Both the position numbers and the translations under genes were made by a program. The notes below the pieces were generated by a model. It made no database searches, was not told the DNA's origin, and saw only the letters and a program-made list of their open reading frames with translations. From Allacma fusca (Eukaryota; Arthropoda; Collembola; Symphypleona; Sminthuridae): a DNA stretch of 64,000 nucleotides. The DNA is taken from contig OX359247.1 of NCBI GenBank assembly GCA_947179485.1, positions 37,610,801-37,674,800 of the forward strand, written 5' to 3'. Each line of letters opens with the position of its first letter. The first letter of the stretch is position 1. Shown one piece after another: positions 49,376 through 60,425 of this stretch.

Positions 49376-52300
49376 ATGAAGCTCTTATTAATAACGTCAT
49401 CGTTCCTTCTCTTTGTGTTCTCATCTCTTACGGTAAATTCAGCAGTCATAATTAATCGTGAAATGAAGCTCCACAATGATTTCGAAGTTTTTTGGACAGC
49501 TAACATGGAGAGGAAAAATATTGTGTTCAAAGTTGTAGCCCGCACAAAGGGATTTGTAGGTTTTGGACTCTCCCCTCAAGGGGGAATGAATCATGCTGAT
49601 GTGGTTATGGGTGGGGTCAAGAACGGAGAGCCATATTTTACGGTAAATAAAATACAAATGAATGTTAGATATGTTCGAAGTAACTCATTCCTGACACACA
49701 GCAGACAGGATGTTGCTTGAGGAATTACATGGAATTGGCACAACTACAACACCCGGTGACTATATAGAATGATTAAAAATGCAAGGTTCAACTCCGCCAT
49801 TTTATTTTTATGAAAATTTTAGCTCAATTCTGTAGTGATTACATTCCCTTTAAGAAATGAGTACGGCTAGAAAAACTGAATCCATTTTCAAGTCATGAAA
49901 TTTGCAGATTTCAATTTGAAACAACTCGGTAAATGAAAATGTATTAAATGTAACGCAGGATCGGTTTTCTACTGGAAAGAGCGAACCAAAGATTGACGAC
50001 AACCAAGACTGGACATTGCTAGCCGCAGAAGAAAATGAAACTCACACAACTTTGCAGTTTGAGAGGGAATTGGATACCTGTGATAATGAAGACCTCCCTA
50101 TTAATGTCAGTGTTCGTCGACTTTCCATAAATATTGTTGCTGATACTGACAACTAATAAATGCACATATCAAAATATTGCAAGGATGTACACAACAGAAA
50201 ACCTGTAAATATTACTGAGATTTTGCTATTATTTTGTACTTTACAGGAGGATACAACAAAATTTATTTGGTCTATCGGTGCAACCGGCGATATTAGCTAC
50301 CATGTTAAACGAGGAGTAGCAGCAGTAAATATTTTGGACGTCGCTAATCCCACTGTTGATGTTTCACAGTAAGCTTTAAAGACCTTATGTCATCATAATT
50401 TGTTGACAAAATACTTAAACATAATTTTTTACTTATATACGGTTGAGTCAGCGTGTGCGTTTGAAACTTGAAAAATATTTTTGCTGAAAAAAAAATCCGG
50501 AACTACAGTATATTGGGCTCAGCTATAGCTACGCCACGATCTGAGAGGTCAAACATGGGGCATGGCTATAGGTTCTTGGGGGACATTCTGAACCCTACTC
50601 GACTTCATCAAAATACATTATACATATGTATGTAATTATATTGTTTTAGGAAATATTGATATAGCGTTGTAAACACAAGGAACGAAGGAACCAAGTTTTT
50701 TTTCTTTCGGATATTATAAATAAATTTCATTAATGCCAAGGGTTTAAACATTGCTGTATGAGAACTGGTATAAAAACTTCTGTCTAGTGTAAAATTCATA
50801 GGTACATTTAGGTTTCCATGTAAGTCGATATCGCAGGTTGAATCTGCATATGAACTAAACGTAATTAATAATTAAAATATCATTCCAAAGGCTGACTTTT
50901 TTATTATATGGAACCTTTTCAGGTTCGATTCATGGAAAATAGTAGTCAACACGTCGATTCCTCACACAGACACAAGTTACTGGTGCACTATGCATAAAAG
51001 TCCTACTTACGAGAGCAAGCGACATATAGTTGGGGTAAGGTCGACGGAAAAGTCAAATAAAATTTTAACTTTTAATTTCCTATAATTGTATGTACGCAGC
51101 AGGGTTGGTTTTTTTTTTGTTTTTTTCAAAAAAACCAAACAACCAGGTTTTTTGGTTTAAACAAATTTTCAATCCAAAACATTCATTAATATGCAAAAAC
51201 ATGTGAATTTGAACAAATTTACTTATTTCCCAAACTCAGTAAGTATCACAAAGCATTAAATATTTAATAATTTAGATATAATTTTAACGATAACTTTGCA
51301 GCATACACACAAGTTTGGCATTTTTCATTTTTCATCACAAACGATTCCGAATTTCTAAATTTACAAGACTAAAAGTTAATAGTATTATTTACTTCACTAA
51401 AGTTTAACTACACAATATCACAGAAACTGCACATGTTTTGTGCACGACGAAATATAAGCATTTTGGATTGAAAATACTAAAATTTTAGGTGTTTGGTTTA
51501 AACCATTGGTTTTTATAAAAAACCGTTTGGTTTAAACCAAACCAACCCTGGTACGTAGTAATAAAATTAATTATGTCATTAAATAGATTTATCCAATAAC
51601 TACGTACATGCTAGTTAATTTTGCTTTCACCAATTTCCGGAAACTCGTGATAACTTATAAGTGACACTATAGTAATTTAAAGTGGAAATAATTACTGCAA
51701 ACCTTGTGAAGCTTTGATTAGAATGTTGCTTCATTACAGTTCAAAGTGCTGCTGGAAAATGAGAAGGCTGTGCAGCATAATCATCATCTTATCCTACACC
51801 GCTGCAGAAAACCAGGACATGCAAAGATAGAAGAATTTTACGATGAATTAGTTCAGACACCAGGTGGTCTCTGTTATTTTGCAGATGGTAGTAATATCAA
51901 CGACATTGTGGATACCTGCCAAGCAGTGGTATTTGGATGGGGAAAGGGCGGAAACGTGAGAGAACTATAACAAAATATTCAGTTAGAATTAAACTTCATG
52001 ATTTTCGAAAGTACATTTGGGTATGTAGATGCTCAATCCCCTTTATCATGTTTTTATTCCAATTTACAGAACTGTTTCTGTAAGTAAGTAAATCAAGTTG
52101 TGGAAATATATTTCCGAATTTTTTTACAGCCAGAATATTAGTTTTAATATGTAAAATTGCAATAGCCTCTTATTCTCTTGTTAGTTTTCTTCCACAATGG
52201 TCGTTCTTCCTCTGTTTTCTTCACTGACCTAGGTTACTACTTGGCCCACATTTGTAATAAATGTGAAGCAAAGTCAAATTCAACAATAGGGGGTTATAAT

Positions 52301-55300
52301 TATAAGGATGAGAAACTATGATCACGCCAATCAAAAATAAGGCAGTTCCAGTTTTCATAAAAATTTAAAAATTGTTGACAACAGAAAATTTCTTGCAGCG
52401 CCCCAATTCAGTAATTAAATGGCTAAAATAGGATGTAAAGTGACGCGAAGTTGAATGAAAACAATTTCTATATTTGAATTTTAATGCAAGCGGGGGAAAG
52501 TTTTTGGTCACTGAGCCCGCAATTATTTCAATGAGTGCTCTTACAAAATGTGGAAGAAAAAAATGGGATTTGAAGAGTTGATAGGTTACTCCATTACTCT
52601 CTAATGTTGCATGCAATGGGGATGGGAGTTAAATAATATAACCCTTCTTGTATACGCATATCAATTTTCCATAAAGTAAATATTGGACCACCGTATATAT
52701 GTTTTTGAAAATCAAGTAAAACTGTAATTAAATGTACAGCCTTATTTGTTTCTACCTGAAAACGTTGGCTTTCCATTGAATGAAAATGGAGTCCAAGAAT
52801 ACTTCGTGCTCGAGATTCACTATGACAACATTAAAAATATATCTGGTTTTCAATACGAGACTGGTGTGGAAGTTTACACGACAACTGACCAACGGTAAGT
52901 TACCTGAATTTTTTTTGCGATGCTTCAAACTTTTAATGAAAGAATTAATTTGGACTCTATGGAACAAAAATACTGGACGTTCATTTTTCAGAGAAAACGA
53001 TGCCGGTGTTCTTTTCGTTGCCCATGACTTTGTATTTACCATGATAATACCTCCGGCTACTTCGGATTACGTAGTGAATGGCCACTGCAGTAGTGCATGC
53101 ACTCAAAGCCAATTCCCAGAAAATGGAATAACAGTTTTCAATGTGGGATTGCATTCTCATTTGGCCGGTAATCCTTTCAGCAAATGATCTTCAATTTTTG
53201 TCGTTTATTATTATTTATTTAGTAACACTCATGCATTGGCGCAAAAAATTAGCACATACTTATAATGTATTTATGTATGCACACATAATTGGTGGACCGA
53301 ATGTACCTTTACGAGTATCTGAAATGAAATACCCGGGTACAAATTTCCACTACCTGTACCTCGAATACTTTTATCAGTGCCGGGGAACAAGATAATAGAA
53401 ATTGTATCCATATCCACAGGTGCAGCGTGATTTTGCGCCTTTAACATGACACTATACGTACTACATACAAGTTATAAGGAACCTTTACTTTTATAAAATA
53501 CAAGTGACGTGCTTCTGGGCGTCCGACTACTTTTCCCATCTCAATTGGAGACATCATTTAGGTTACGGATAGGGGCACCTTTTTTTATGGATAAGGGGAA
53601 CTATTTAAGTTAGGGAAGCGGGTGTATTTTGGGTTAAGAATAGGGACAGTTTCATAGATCATGAGTAGGGGAAGCTTTTTAGGTTACGGACAGGCAGGTC
53701 TTTATAGGTTACAAAAAGGAAGATGTTTTTAGGTTATTGGTACTGCAAGCTATATTATCCAAAGGGATAGGTTTTTATGCATTTCACAAGTAGGGAGAAC
53801 TCTAGTATCTGTACATGCATATTTAGGTTAGTGGATGGTGTCTTTTAGGTTGTGGATTGATCAAGATCAAGCACAGGGAAGTACCTTTGGTTTAGGTTAA
53901 GGGAGATGTGTGTTCTAGGGATAGTGCCCACATTTAATTTATGAATATGGAGGTTTTATAGGTTATGAGTAAGGAGTTCTTTTGCAAAGTTATGGTGCAT
54001 GAGTTAGTGATTGCTCTCATCGTTGTGGCTAGGGCTAGATCAATGAATATCAAGTTCATGGTTATTTTAACCTGCTATTGCATCGTAACGTTTATAGAAC
54101 GGGTGTACTCCCTAGTGTCATATAAAATAGACATTATATAAATTGTTAAATATTGTTGATAACATTAAAACTTCCGCCCCAGGTATTTGAACAAACGGGG
54201 GATGGTATCATGGAGGAGGATTGGTACAGTAAAAGGATAGTTTTAAATTCAAGATTTTTTTTCGGTCTTAAATCATATCACACAGTTTTAAAATACACTG
54301 ACTTACACTTACCTGTTACTGACCCTGAATGTTTACCTTTCTGTAAACATGTACATCCATTAATTGTACCCTCGAAATCATCCTATATCTGTAATGCCAG
54401 TTTTCTCGTTTATACAAGTAGGACGAAAAATTAAGCTTCGACAATTTCGAGATGGGGAAGAACTTCCTTGGTTGGCCAATGATGATCATTATGACTTCGA
54501 CTACCAGCAACTGCGGCCTTTATCAGATGCTAAAAACATTCTTAGAGGAGATCAATTGACAATAGGTAACGCGACACAATTTTTTGAATGATAATTGGCT
54601 CGTAAAGTAACTTCTAATTTAGCTGTAAAACGTGTTAGAAGGAAATGTTGAAAGAACTTGTAGGGATATACCAGAGATTAATTGATGATTGATTTTATGA
54701 CAAATGAAATCATAAGACAAATTGATATTACAAGGTACAGTATTTTGAAAGTACGCTAGAGTATATTACTATAGGGGGAGCTACTGTATATACAGAGATG
54801 ACCCAATAAAGAAAGTTGATTGTAAATTGTTTCGTATTGCAGAATGTGCATACGATTCCACCTACAAAAACCCGTCAGCAGCTGTAATTGGAGGTTTGAA
54901 AACAACCAATGAAATGTGTGCAGCATATCTGTTATATTGGCCAAGAATGACAGACTTGGACTTTTGTGCTAGTGTCTTCACTGAATACGGCTGGCTGTAC
55001 TGGAAAATGGGAATAAAATCTGTCAATCGGTGAGTTGGAAAGTTGACCTTTCTCTTCGTTAGAATAGCTCAAGTTTTAGTTCGAATAATTTATTTCTCGT
55101 GCTTGGGCATATGCAGTGATTATCAATACCGGTTTGACCCATTGGTCATGGCACCCGAAACAATGGCTGGGAAACGCTTTTCTGAGGTTGTTAGCACCAG
55201 GGTAAATTGGACATCTGAATTGAAAGAAGAGCTCCAACAAAAAACACGATTTTATGATCATTTTGACATCTGTATGGCCAATGGCATGCAAACATACTCG

Positions 55301-55444
55301 GGGTACCGTTTTGTAAAATTTCCTAAGGAATTCGTGCCGTATGTACCAAAAGATAGCTGCAATTCTGGAAGTCAAGAAATTGCATGTCTTTCCTATATAT
55401 TCATATTTGCAATTTTTGTACAAATGGTTTTGCTTCAAAAATAG
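49376..55444 (+). CDS. DBH-like copper monooxygenase (MOXD1 type)
   Basis: Ten exons: 49376-49642, 49959-50105, 50247-50368, 50923-51034, 51740-51955, 52740-52894, 52992-53167, 54419-54565, 54843-55029 and 55117-55444. They give 618 residues; human MOXD1 has 613. A signal peptide (1-22) precedes a DOMON domain (about 25-165, FVGFGLSPQGGMNHADVVMG), then the two copper type II ascorbate-dependent monooxygenase domains. CuH ligands are HH at 231-232 and H315 in LEIHYDN; CuM ligands are H394 and H396 in GLHSHLAG and M472 in NEMC. The C-terminal 20 residues are hydrophobic, suggesting a membrane or GPI anchor. The family is related to dopamine and tyramine beta-hydroxylases, but the substrate of MOXD proteins is not established. 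Introns carry repeats: a MITE in intron 4 and a degenerate array in intron 7. The start is the first in-frame ATG, just before the signal peptide. Confidence 0.93.
51110..51550 (+). mobile_element. hAT-type MITE 'H', copy 1 (in MOXD intron 4)
   Basis: This 441-bp element has ends CAGGGTTGG / CCAACCCTG and flanking 8-mers GTACGCAG and GTACGTAG, a duplication with one mismatch. TTTGGTTTAAAC words lie inside both ends. The AT-rich core (from TTCAATCCAAAACATTC to GCATTTTGGATTGAAAA) is nearly identical to copies 2 and 3. It has no coding capacity. Confidence 0.92.
53560..53985 (+). repeat. Degenerate G/T-rich array in MOXD intron 7
   Basis: Words such as TTTAGGTTACGGATAGGGG and TTTAGGTTA recur at irregular spacing of roughly 25-45 bp across about 400 bp, heavily biased to G and T on the gene strand. 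It is not a clean tandem repeat and has no coding potential. Confidence 0.55.
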
Positions 55445-55486
55445 ACAATTAGACATCTAGGTTACCGTATATGTATCAGGGTTGGT

Positions 55487-56003
55487 TTGGTTTAAACCAA
55501 ATGATTTAAACCATGGTTTAAACCATGGTTTAAACCAAACGGTTTTTTTATAAAAACCAATGGTTTAAACCAAACACCTAAAATTTTAATATTTTCAATC
55601 CAAAATGCTTATATTTCGTCGTGCACAAAACTTGTGCAGTTACTGTGATATTGTGTAGTTAAACTTTAGTGAAGTAAATAATACTATTAGCTTTTAGTCT
55701 TGTACATTTAGAAATTCGGAATCGTCTGTAAAATTAAAAATGCCAAACCTGTGTTTATGCTGCAAAGTTACCGTTAAAATTATATCTAAATTATTACATA
55801 TTTAATGCTTTGTGATACTTACGGAGTTTGGGAAATAAGTAAATTTGTTCAAATTCACATGTTTTTGCATATTAATGAATGTTTTGGATTGAAAATTTGT
55901 TTAAACCAAAAAAACCTGGTTTAAACCAAAAAAAACCCGGTTTAAACCAAAAAAACCTGGTTGTTTGGTTTTTTCTAAAAAAACCAAAAAAATCCCAACC
56001 CTG
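55487..56003 (-). mobile_element. hAT-type MITE 'H', copy 2 (just past MOXD stop)
   Basis: This 517-bp copy is inverted relative to copies 1 and 3. It has ends CAGGGTTGG / CCCAACCCTG and flanking 8-mers ATATGTAT and AAATGTAT, with one mismatch. Its arms hold more GGTTTAAACC words than the other copies. It starts 42 bp after the MOXD stop codon with no AATAAA between, so it probably forms part of the 3' UTR or supplies the transcript end. Confidence 0.92.
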
Positions 56004-58327
56004 AAATGTATGTAGTGTGCGTGCATATATTAAATTCAGGAGTGCAGTCATAAAAAAATTTCTACCCTGGCCCTCCGCGCTTAAATCAATGGATGGGCCT
56101 CACATATTAAATTGATATGCTAGAACTTCAAATGCAAGGCTTAAAACAAATATTAAAACCATGTCATGACTTAATTGGAGTTTTTGAGAGCTTTATGCTG
56201 CCCCACAATATTTTATTGTTACAATTACATATTTTAGAGTATCAAATTTACATACAAAAAGGATCACTAACACTAACCATTGTAATAAAACAACAATGAA
56301 TTGTGGTTAGCAACGGGATATAAATATCAATGACATTTGGATTCTTTTGTACAAATTATTTTGGTTGATACTTAAATTTAGTCATAGAAAAATGCTTATC
56401 TAGCAAAAGTTAACCAATGTTGTAAAAAATTGTTGGAAATATTTTGAATCCTCTAAGTTTTGGTCCAAATTCCGGAAAATATAATTTGATACTACTGACT
56501 TTTAGGCGACTTTTCCCCAATTTAATTCTTAATTGCGGTTATGATAATTTATAATAGTTGTGTACAAATTAAATTAAATACAAAAATCATTTACAAATGC
56601 CTCACTCTTCTTGAGTGTCTTGAGGTAGGGTTCGTCGTTCCTCCCACTGAAAATAATATCCAGAAGGTAATTTCAAAGTTGTTTTCGACAGTGATTTTAA
56701 AATTATTGTTGACGAATTTCTGAATAATTCTTTTGAAATTCATTAATATTTTTTTTATTGATAATGGATTTATGATTATGTTGATTGTAGGAATTATTAA
56801 AGATTAAATTAAATTAGATTTATTTAGGATTCTTTTCGGACGGCACCCGAAAAACCGTACATTCCGGTTACATCGTTACATGCATTGACGTAGGAATTCA
56901 AGATTCAGCAGGGAGCAATACATTGTTGTCACTGACATCTTTTACATATACTTTTAACAGTAAAAAATTGCTAAAAAGCGGTACTTTAATTTGTAATAAT
57001 CATTTATACAGAAATTCGTTACATATTATACTGATACTTTCGTATATGATGTAATACACACTAGGAAATAGTGTACTGAGTCAATTGTACGGCTACTTCT
57101 TTTGAGATGTAGTGACAATAAATTCTTTATATAATTTGCACGCATAAAATAGACATTCGAACAGTAAAAAAATTTGAATGAATAAAATAGATAAATGCCG
57201 TAATTTTGAGCATACAACCCGAAATCGCCACCCACTGAATTTTTGTCTGGACCCTTAGCGTCTCAACCAGTTTCTATGTAGGATTCATTCAGCTATATAT
57301 GCAGTGTCTACGCAGGCTCATCAGTGGGTTATACATTTACCATGGCAGCTTTGCCGGCTTTGTGGTGAGCAGAACTTAGGATTCGAAACCAGAGCCTGAA
57401 GGCCTCCCGGAAAAAACTTCACGAAGTAACGAGATCGTGAAACCCTATATTTGTAATGGAGTGTCCCTAAAGTGAAAGTAGATAGATACTGACAATGGAA
57501 GTAGACACCTGGTCAGAGAAAGGATTTTGCACTAATCTGTAAATTGGGTGACGTGTCGGGCATTTGTAGGAAGTTCGTACGACATAGTACGGTACTTTAC
57601 GTCTATGATTAGCACGACCAGTGCCGCCCGTATAGCACTCGGTCCATGCGTTGGATATTGATTTACCTTTTCTTATTGTTTTGCGTAATGTTTATTTACT
57701 TTTTGTTATCCTGTCTTCCACATTTGTTGTAAGTACATATGTACTCGCATGTGTTGTGCGAGTTAGTAGGTTCGATTCCTACAAATTTAAATATTAAAAA
57801 TAAAGTTGTTTTAATTTTAGGAATAATTTTTGTTTGTATACCCATGTGTTTATATGGGATTTGGAGCCCCTTTGGCCACTACTTGTAATAGTGGCTACTT
57901 TTAGGGAATCACTGCAATTTCAATGGTACTAATACGCTGGAAAACACACCCTTTATCCACTACTCGTTTGAGCTTTGTAATGAGATTGCCTTTTGAGTCT
58001 CGTGGTGTAACTTGTATCAGTCGCCATTCCCCATTTTATTTTACTGTCATATTCTGTGGATGTACAACAACGTAGTACATACGTACTAGTACACTTTTCT
58101 TGAAATCAACTTTTATTTAATTATTTTGGTTATATACATTACATATTTGAGTATCTCCGAGAACATATTATTTCCTGTATCCTAGGCACATACATATATC
58201 TTTGTACATATATATTTTCCATACCTGAGAACCTACCCTACACCCATTATCTTTCTTGGTTCACAGAGTTAAGTTTTGTGTGTTTTCCACTTGTTAACTC
58301 TAACCCTTTTCTGACAACCTATCTTTA
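56004..58327. other. Intergenic, no supported gene
   Basis: AT-rich sequence with no coding region I can support. A B-box-like GTAGGTTCGATTCCTAC near 57,768 and GGATTCGAAACC near 57,380 recall tRNA T-arms. No full cloverleaf can be drawn around either, so I do not call a tRNA or SINE. Confidence 0.45.
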
Positions 58328-59070
58328 TGAGCGAAGCGATATAATGGAATGATCTCGGTTGACTTTATGGACACAAAGGCTTCCATGGTATTCAACTTAG
58401 CTGGAAAACAAACTCAGTAGCACAACCTCCTGACCACGTAGATGTGCAAACAATTTCAAAATTTTGAAAAAATTCAAAATTCATATTAACGCCTTAAATT
58501 TGGTTTACACGTTCCCCTGACCTCGTGAGTGATCAAACAATCACTTCGAATTTCCAAGTTTTCCAAAATTCCAAAAAATATGGGAAACTTTTCAACAAAC
58601 GTAATCCTGGAACGATCTCGGTTTTGACCTTGTGGGCACAAAGTCTTCTAAACCATTAAGCTTAGATGAAAAGAAATTTGCCCAACACAACCTCCTGACC
58701 ATGTAGATATGCAAACCACTTTGAATTGTTTCATTTTGCGATATTTTGAAAAATTTTAAACCATTTCAAAAGCGTTGTTTACGCTTTAAATTTGGCTTGC
58801 ACATTTCTCTGGACATGTGGATTTCAAACCACTTCATAATTTTCTAAATTTCTAAAACAAAATAGATATCTCATACAAAGCTTGGGCTTGGGTTTTCAGC
58901 TTACGGTCAACATTTCAGCATGCGTGTATGCAAAGCAGTTCATATATTTCAGTTTCTGAGAAATTCGGAAAAATTTCGCTCATAAAAAAACAAATAGCTG
59001 AGAAATGAATTTTCATTTTTAACCATGTGAAACGCATATATACGTCACCCATCGCTTCGATCGTTGAGTT
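58328..59070 (+). mobile_element. Repeat family 'G', copy 1
   Basis: It begins TGAGCGAAGCGATATAATGG, like copy 2 at 60,844, and ends near an inverted CATCGCTTCG. The inside contains two diverged tandem units about 260 bp apart, each with CGATCTCGG followed by a CACAACCTCCTGACCA-type motif. No coding capacity and no clear target duplication were seen. The right boundary is approximate. Confidence 0.65.
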
Positions 59071-59170
59071 ACCGATTCCAATCTTCGATTTTTGTATTAT
59101 TACCTCACCATACCTTGTCATCTGTCTTTGCCCTCCCTTTCCAAAGTGCTCTGAAGTAAATATTAGCTTA

Positions 59171-59663
59171 TTGGTATAGATTCCATTCCATTTACTTGGT
59201 ATAGATTCCATTCCATTTACTTGGTATAGATTCCATTCCATTTACTTGGTATAGATTCCATTCCATTTACTTGGTATAGATTCCATTCCATTTACTTGGT
59301 ATAGATTCCATTCCATTTACTTGGTATATATTCCATTCCATTTATTTGGTATAGATTCCATTCCATTTACTTGGTATAGATTCCATTTACTTGGTATAGA
59401 TTCCATTCCATTTACTTGGTATAGATTCCATTCCATTTACTTGGTATAGATTCCATTTACTTGGTATAGATTCCATTTACTTGGTATAGATTCCATTTAC
59501 TTGGTATAGATTCCATTCCATTTACTTGGTATAGATTCCATTCCATTTACTTGGTATAGATTCCATTCCATTTACTTGGTATAGATTCCATTTACTTGGT
59601 ATAGATTCCATTCCATTTACTTGGTATAGATTCCCTTCCATTTACTTGGTATAGATTCCATCC
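59171..59663. repeat. Minisatellite, 21 units of 25/20 bp
   Basis: Units begin TTGGTATAGATTCC and end CCATTTAC. Most are 25 bp; five are 20 bp, lacking one CCATT. Units are almost identical (single variants such as GTATATATT and TTCCCTTCC), so the array is recently homogenised. It lies about 0.8 kb upstream of the chemoreceptor-like start codon. Confidence 0.97.
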
Positions 59664-60425
59664 AACAGTCGGACTATTTATTTACCCTCTATCTGTAATG
59701 GAGTGGCGCTTAACAATTTTTTTTCTTTCTGCCCCTCCCCTAGTTCACATAAGCTGTCGTGCTAAAACATTTTCCTTCCCCAGTTTGAAAAGAACTTCCT
59801 TGTACATTTTTCAGAAATAATAGCATTGACCTAGGTCAGCGTACAAGGATGTAGGTCAATGCTATACATAGTAAATAGTTGGGAAATCAGTGAAGCAAAG
59901 TAAGGATTTCGGGTTTAGAGATTTTAATACTTTTCCATATTACTACTATTCCATAAGGGCTTACGCGTTTACTATAATTTCCGAATAAGATTACCCAGAT
60001 TAATAACTGATTCCTACTCTGTTTTATCTGTATATAACGAGCATAACTGCGAAGCAACTAAAATAGCAGTGGTTTCCTCAGAGCTATAAATTCCTACCTC
60101 GTATTTATTTATCATTTGACTCCGTTTAACTGTCGCTAAAATTATCTTATTACGGTTTTCTTATCCTTCTATAAAAGAATAGTAACTCTAATTTCTACGG
60201 TACACTAACAATTTAGTAATTATGATTACATTGTTTTACGCAACCTGAATAGGAGACAATATTCCAAGTTCGAAACCAAGAATCTTTCGATGTTATCAGC
60301 CATTTCCAACCACTTCCTTAAGCCGTTACTCTACTTTTGTTTCCTTAAAGTATTGAGGAAACTCTAAAAGGTCTTTACTCTTATTTGAATTGCAAGGAAT
60401 CAAGGAGCAAAACATCCCCAACGAA
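59664..60425. other. Upstream region of the chemoreceptor-like gene
   Basis: No gene is present. A short inverted repeat (TAGCATTGACCTA ... TAGGTCAATGCTA) lies at about 59,820-59,865. I see no clear core promoter. Confidence 0.45.

Noticed and set aside
53560..53985. Interstitial telomere (TTAGG)n
   Set aside because: TTAGG words are not head-to-tail and the surrounding bases vary; it is not a telomeric array.
57768..57784. tRNA T-arm-like sequence (GTAGGTTCGATTCCTAC)
   Set aside because: No matching acceptor, D-arm or anticodon arm can be drawn at tRNA spacing; the nearest A-box-like sequence is about 135 bp away, too far for a tRNA or typical SINE promoter.
58915..59241. 108-codon minus-strand ORF over the minisatellite
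   Set aside because: Its N-terminal part only translates the 25-bp repeat (NGMESIPSKW-type units), and the rest has no recognisable domain.
59171..59663. CRISPR-like repeat array
   Set aside because: Units are directly contiguous with no unique spacers, and the genome is eukaryotic; it is a minisatellite.
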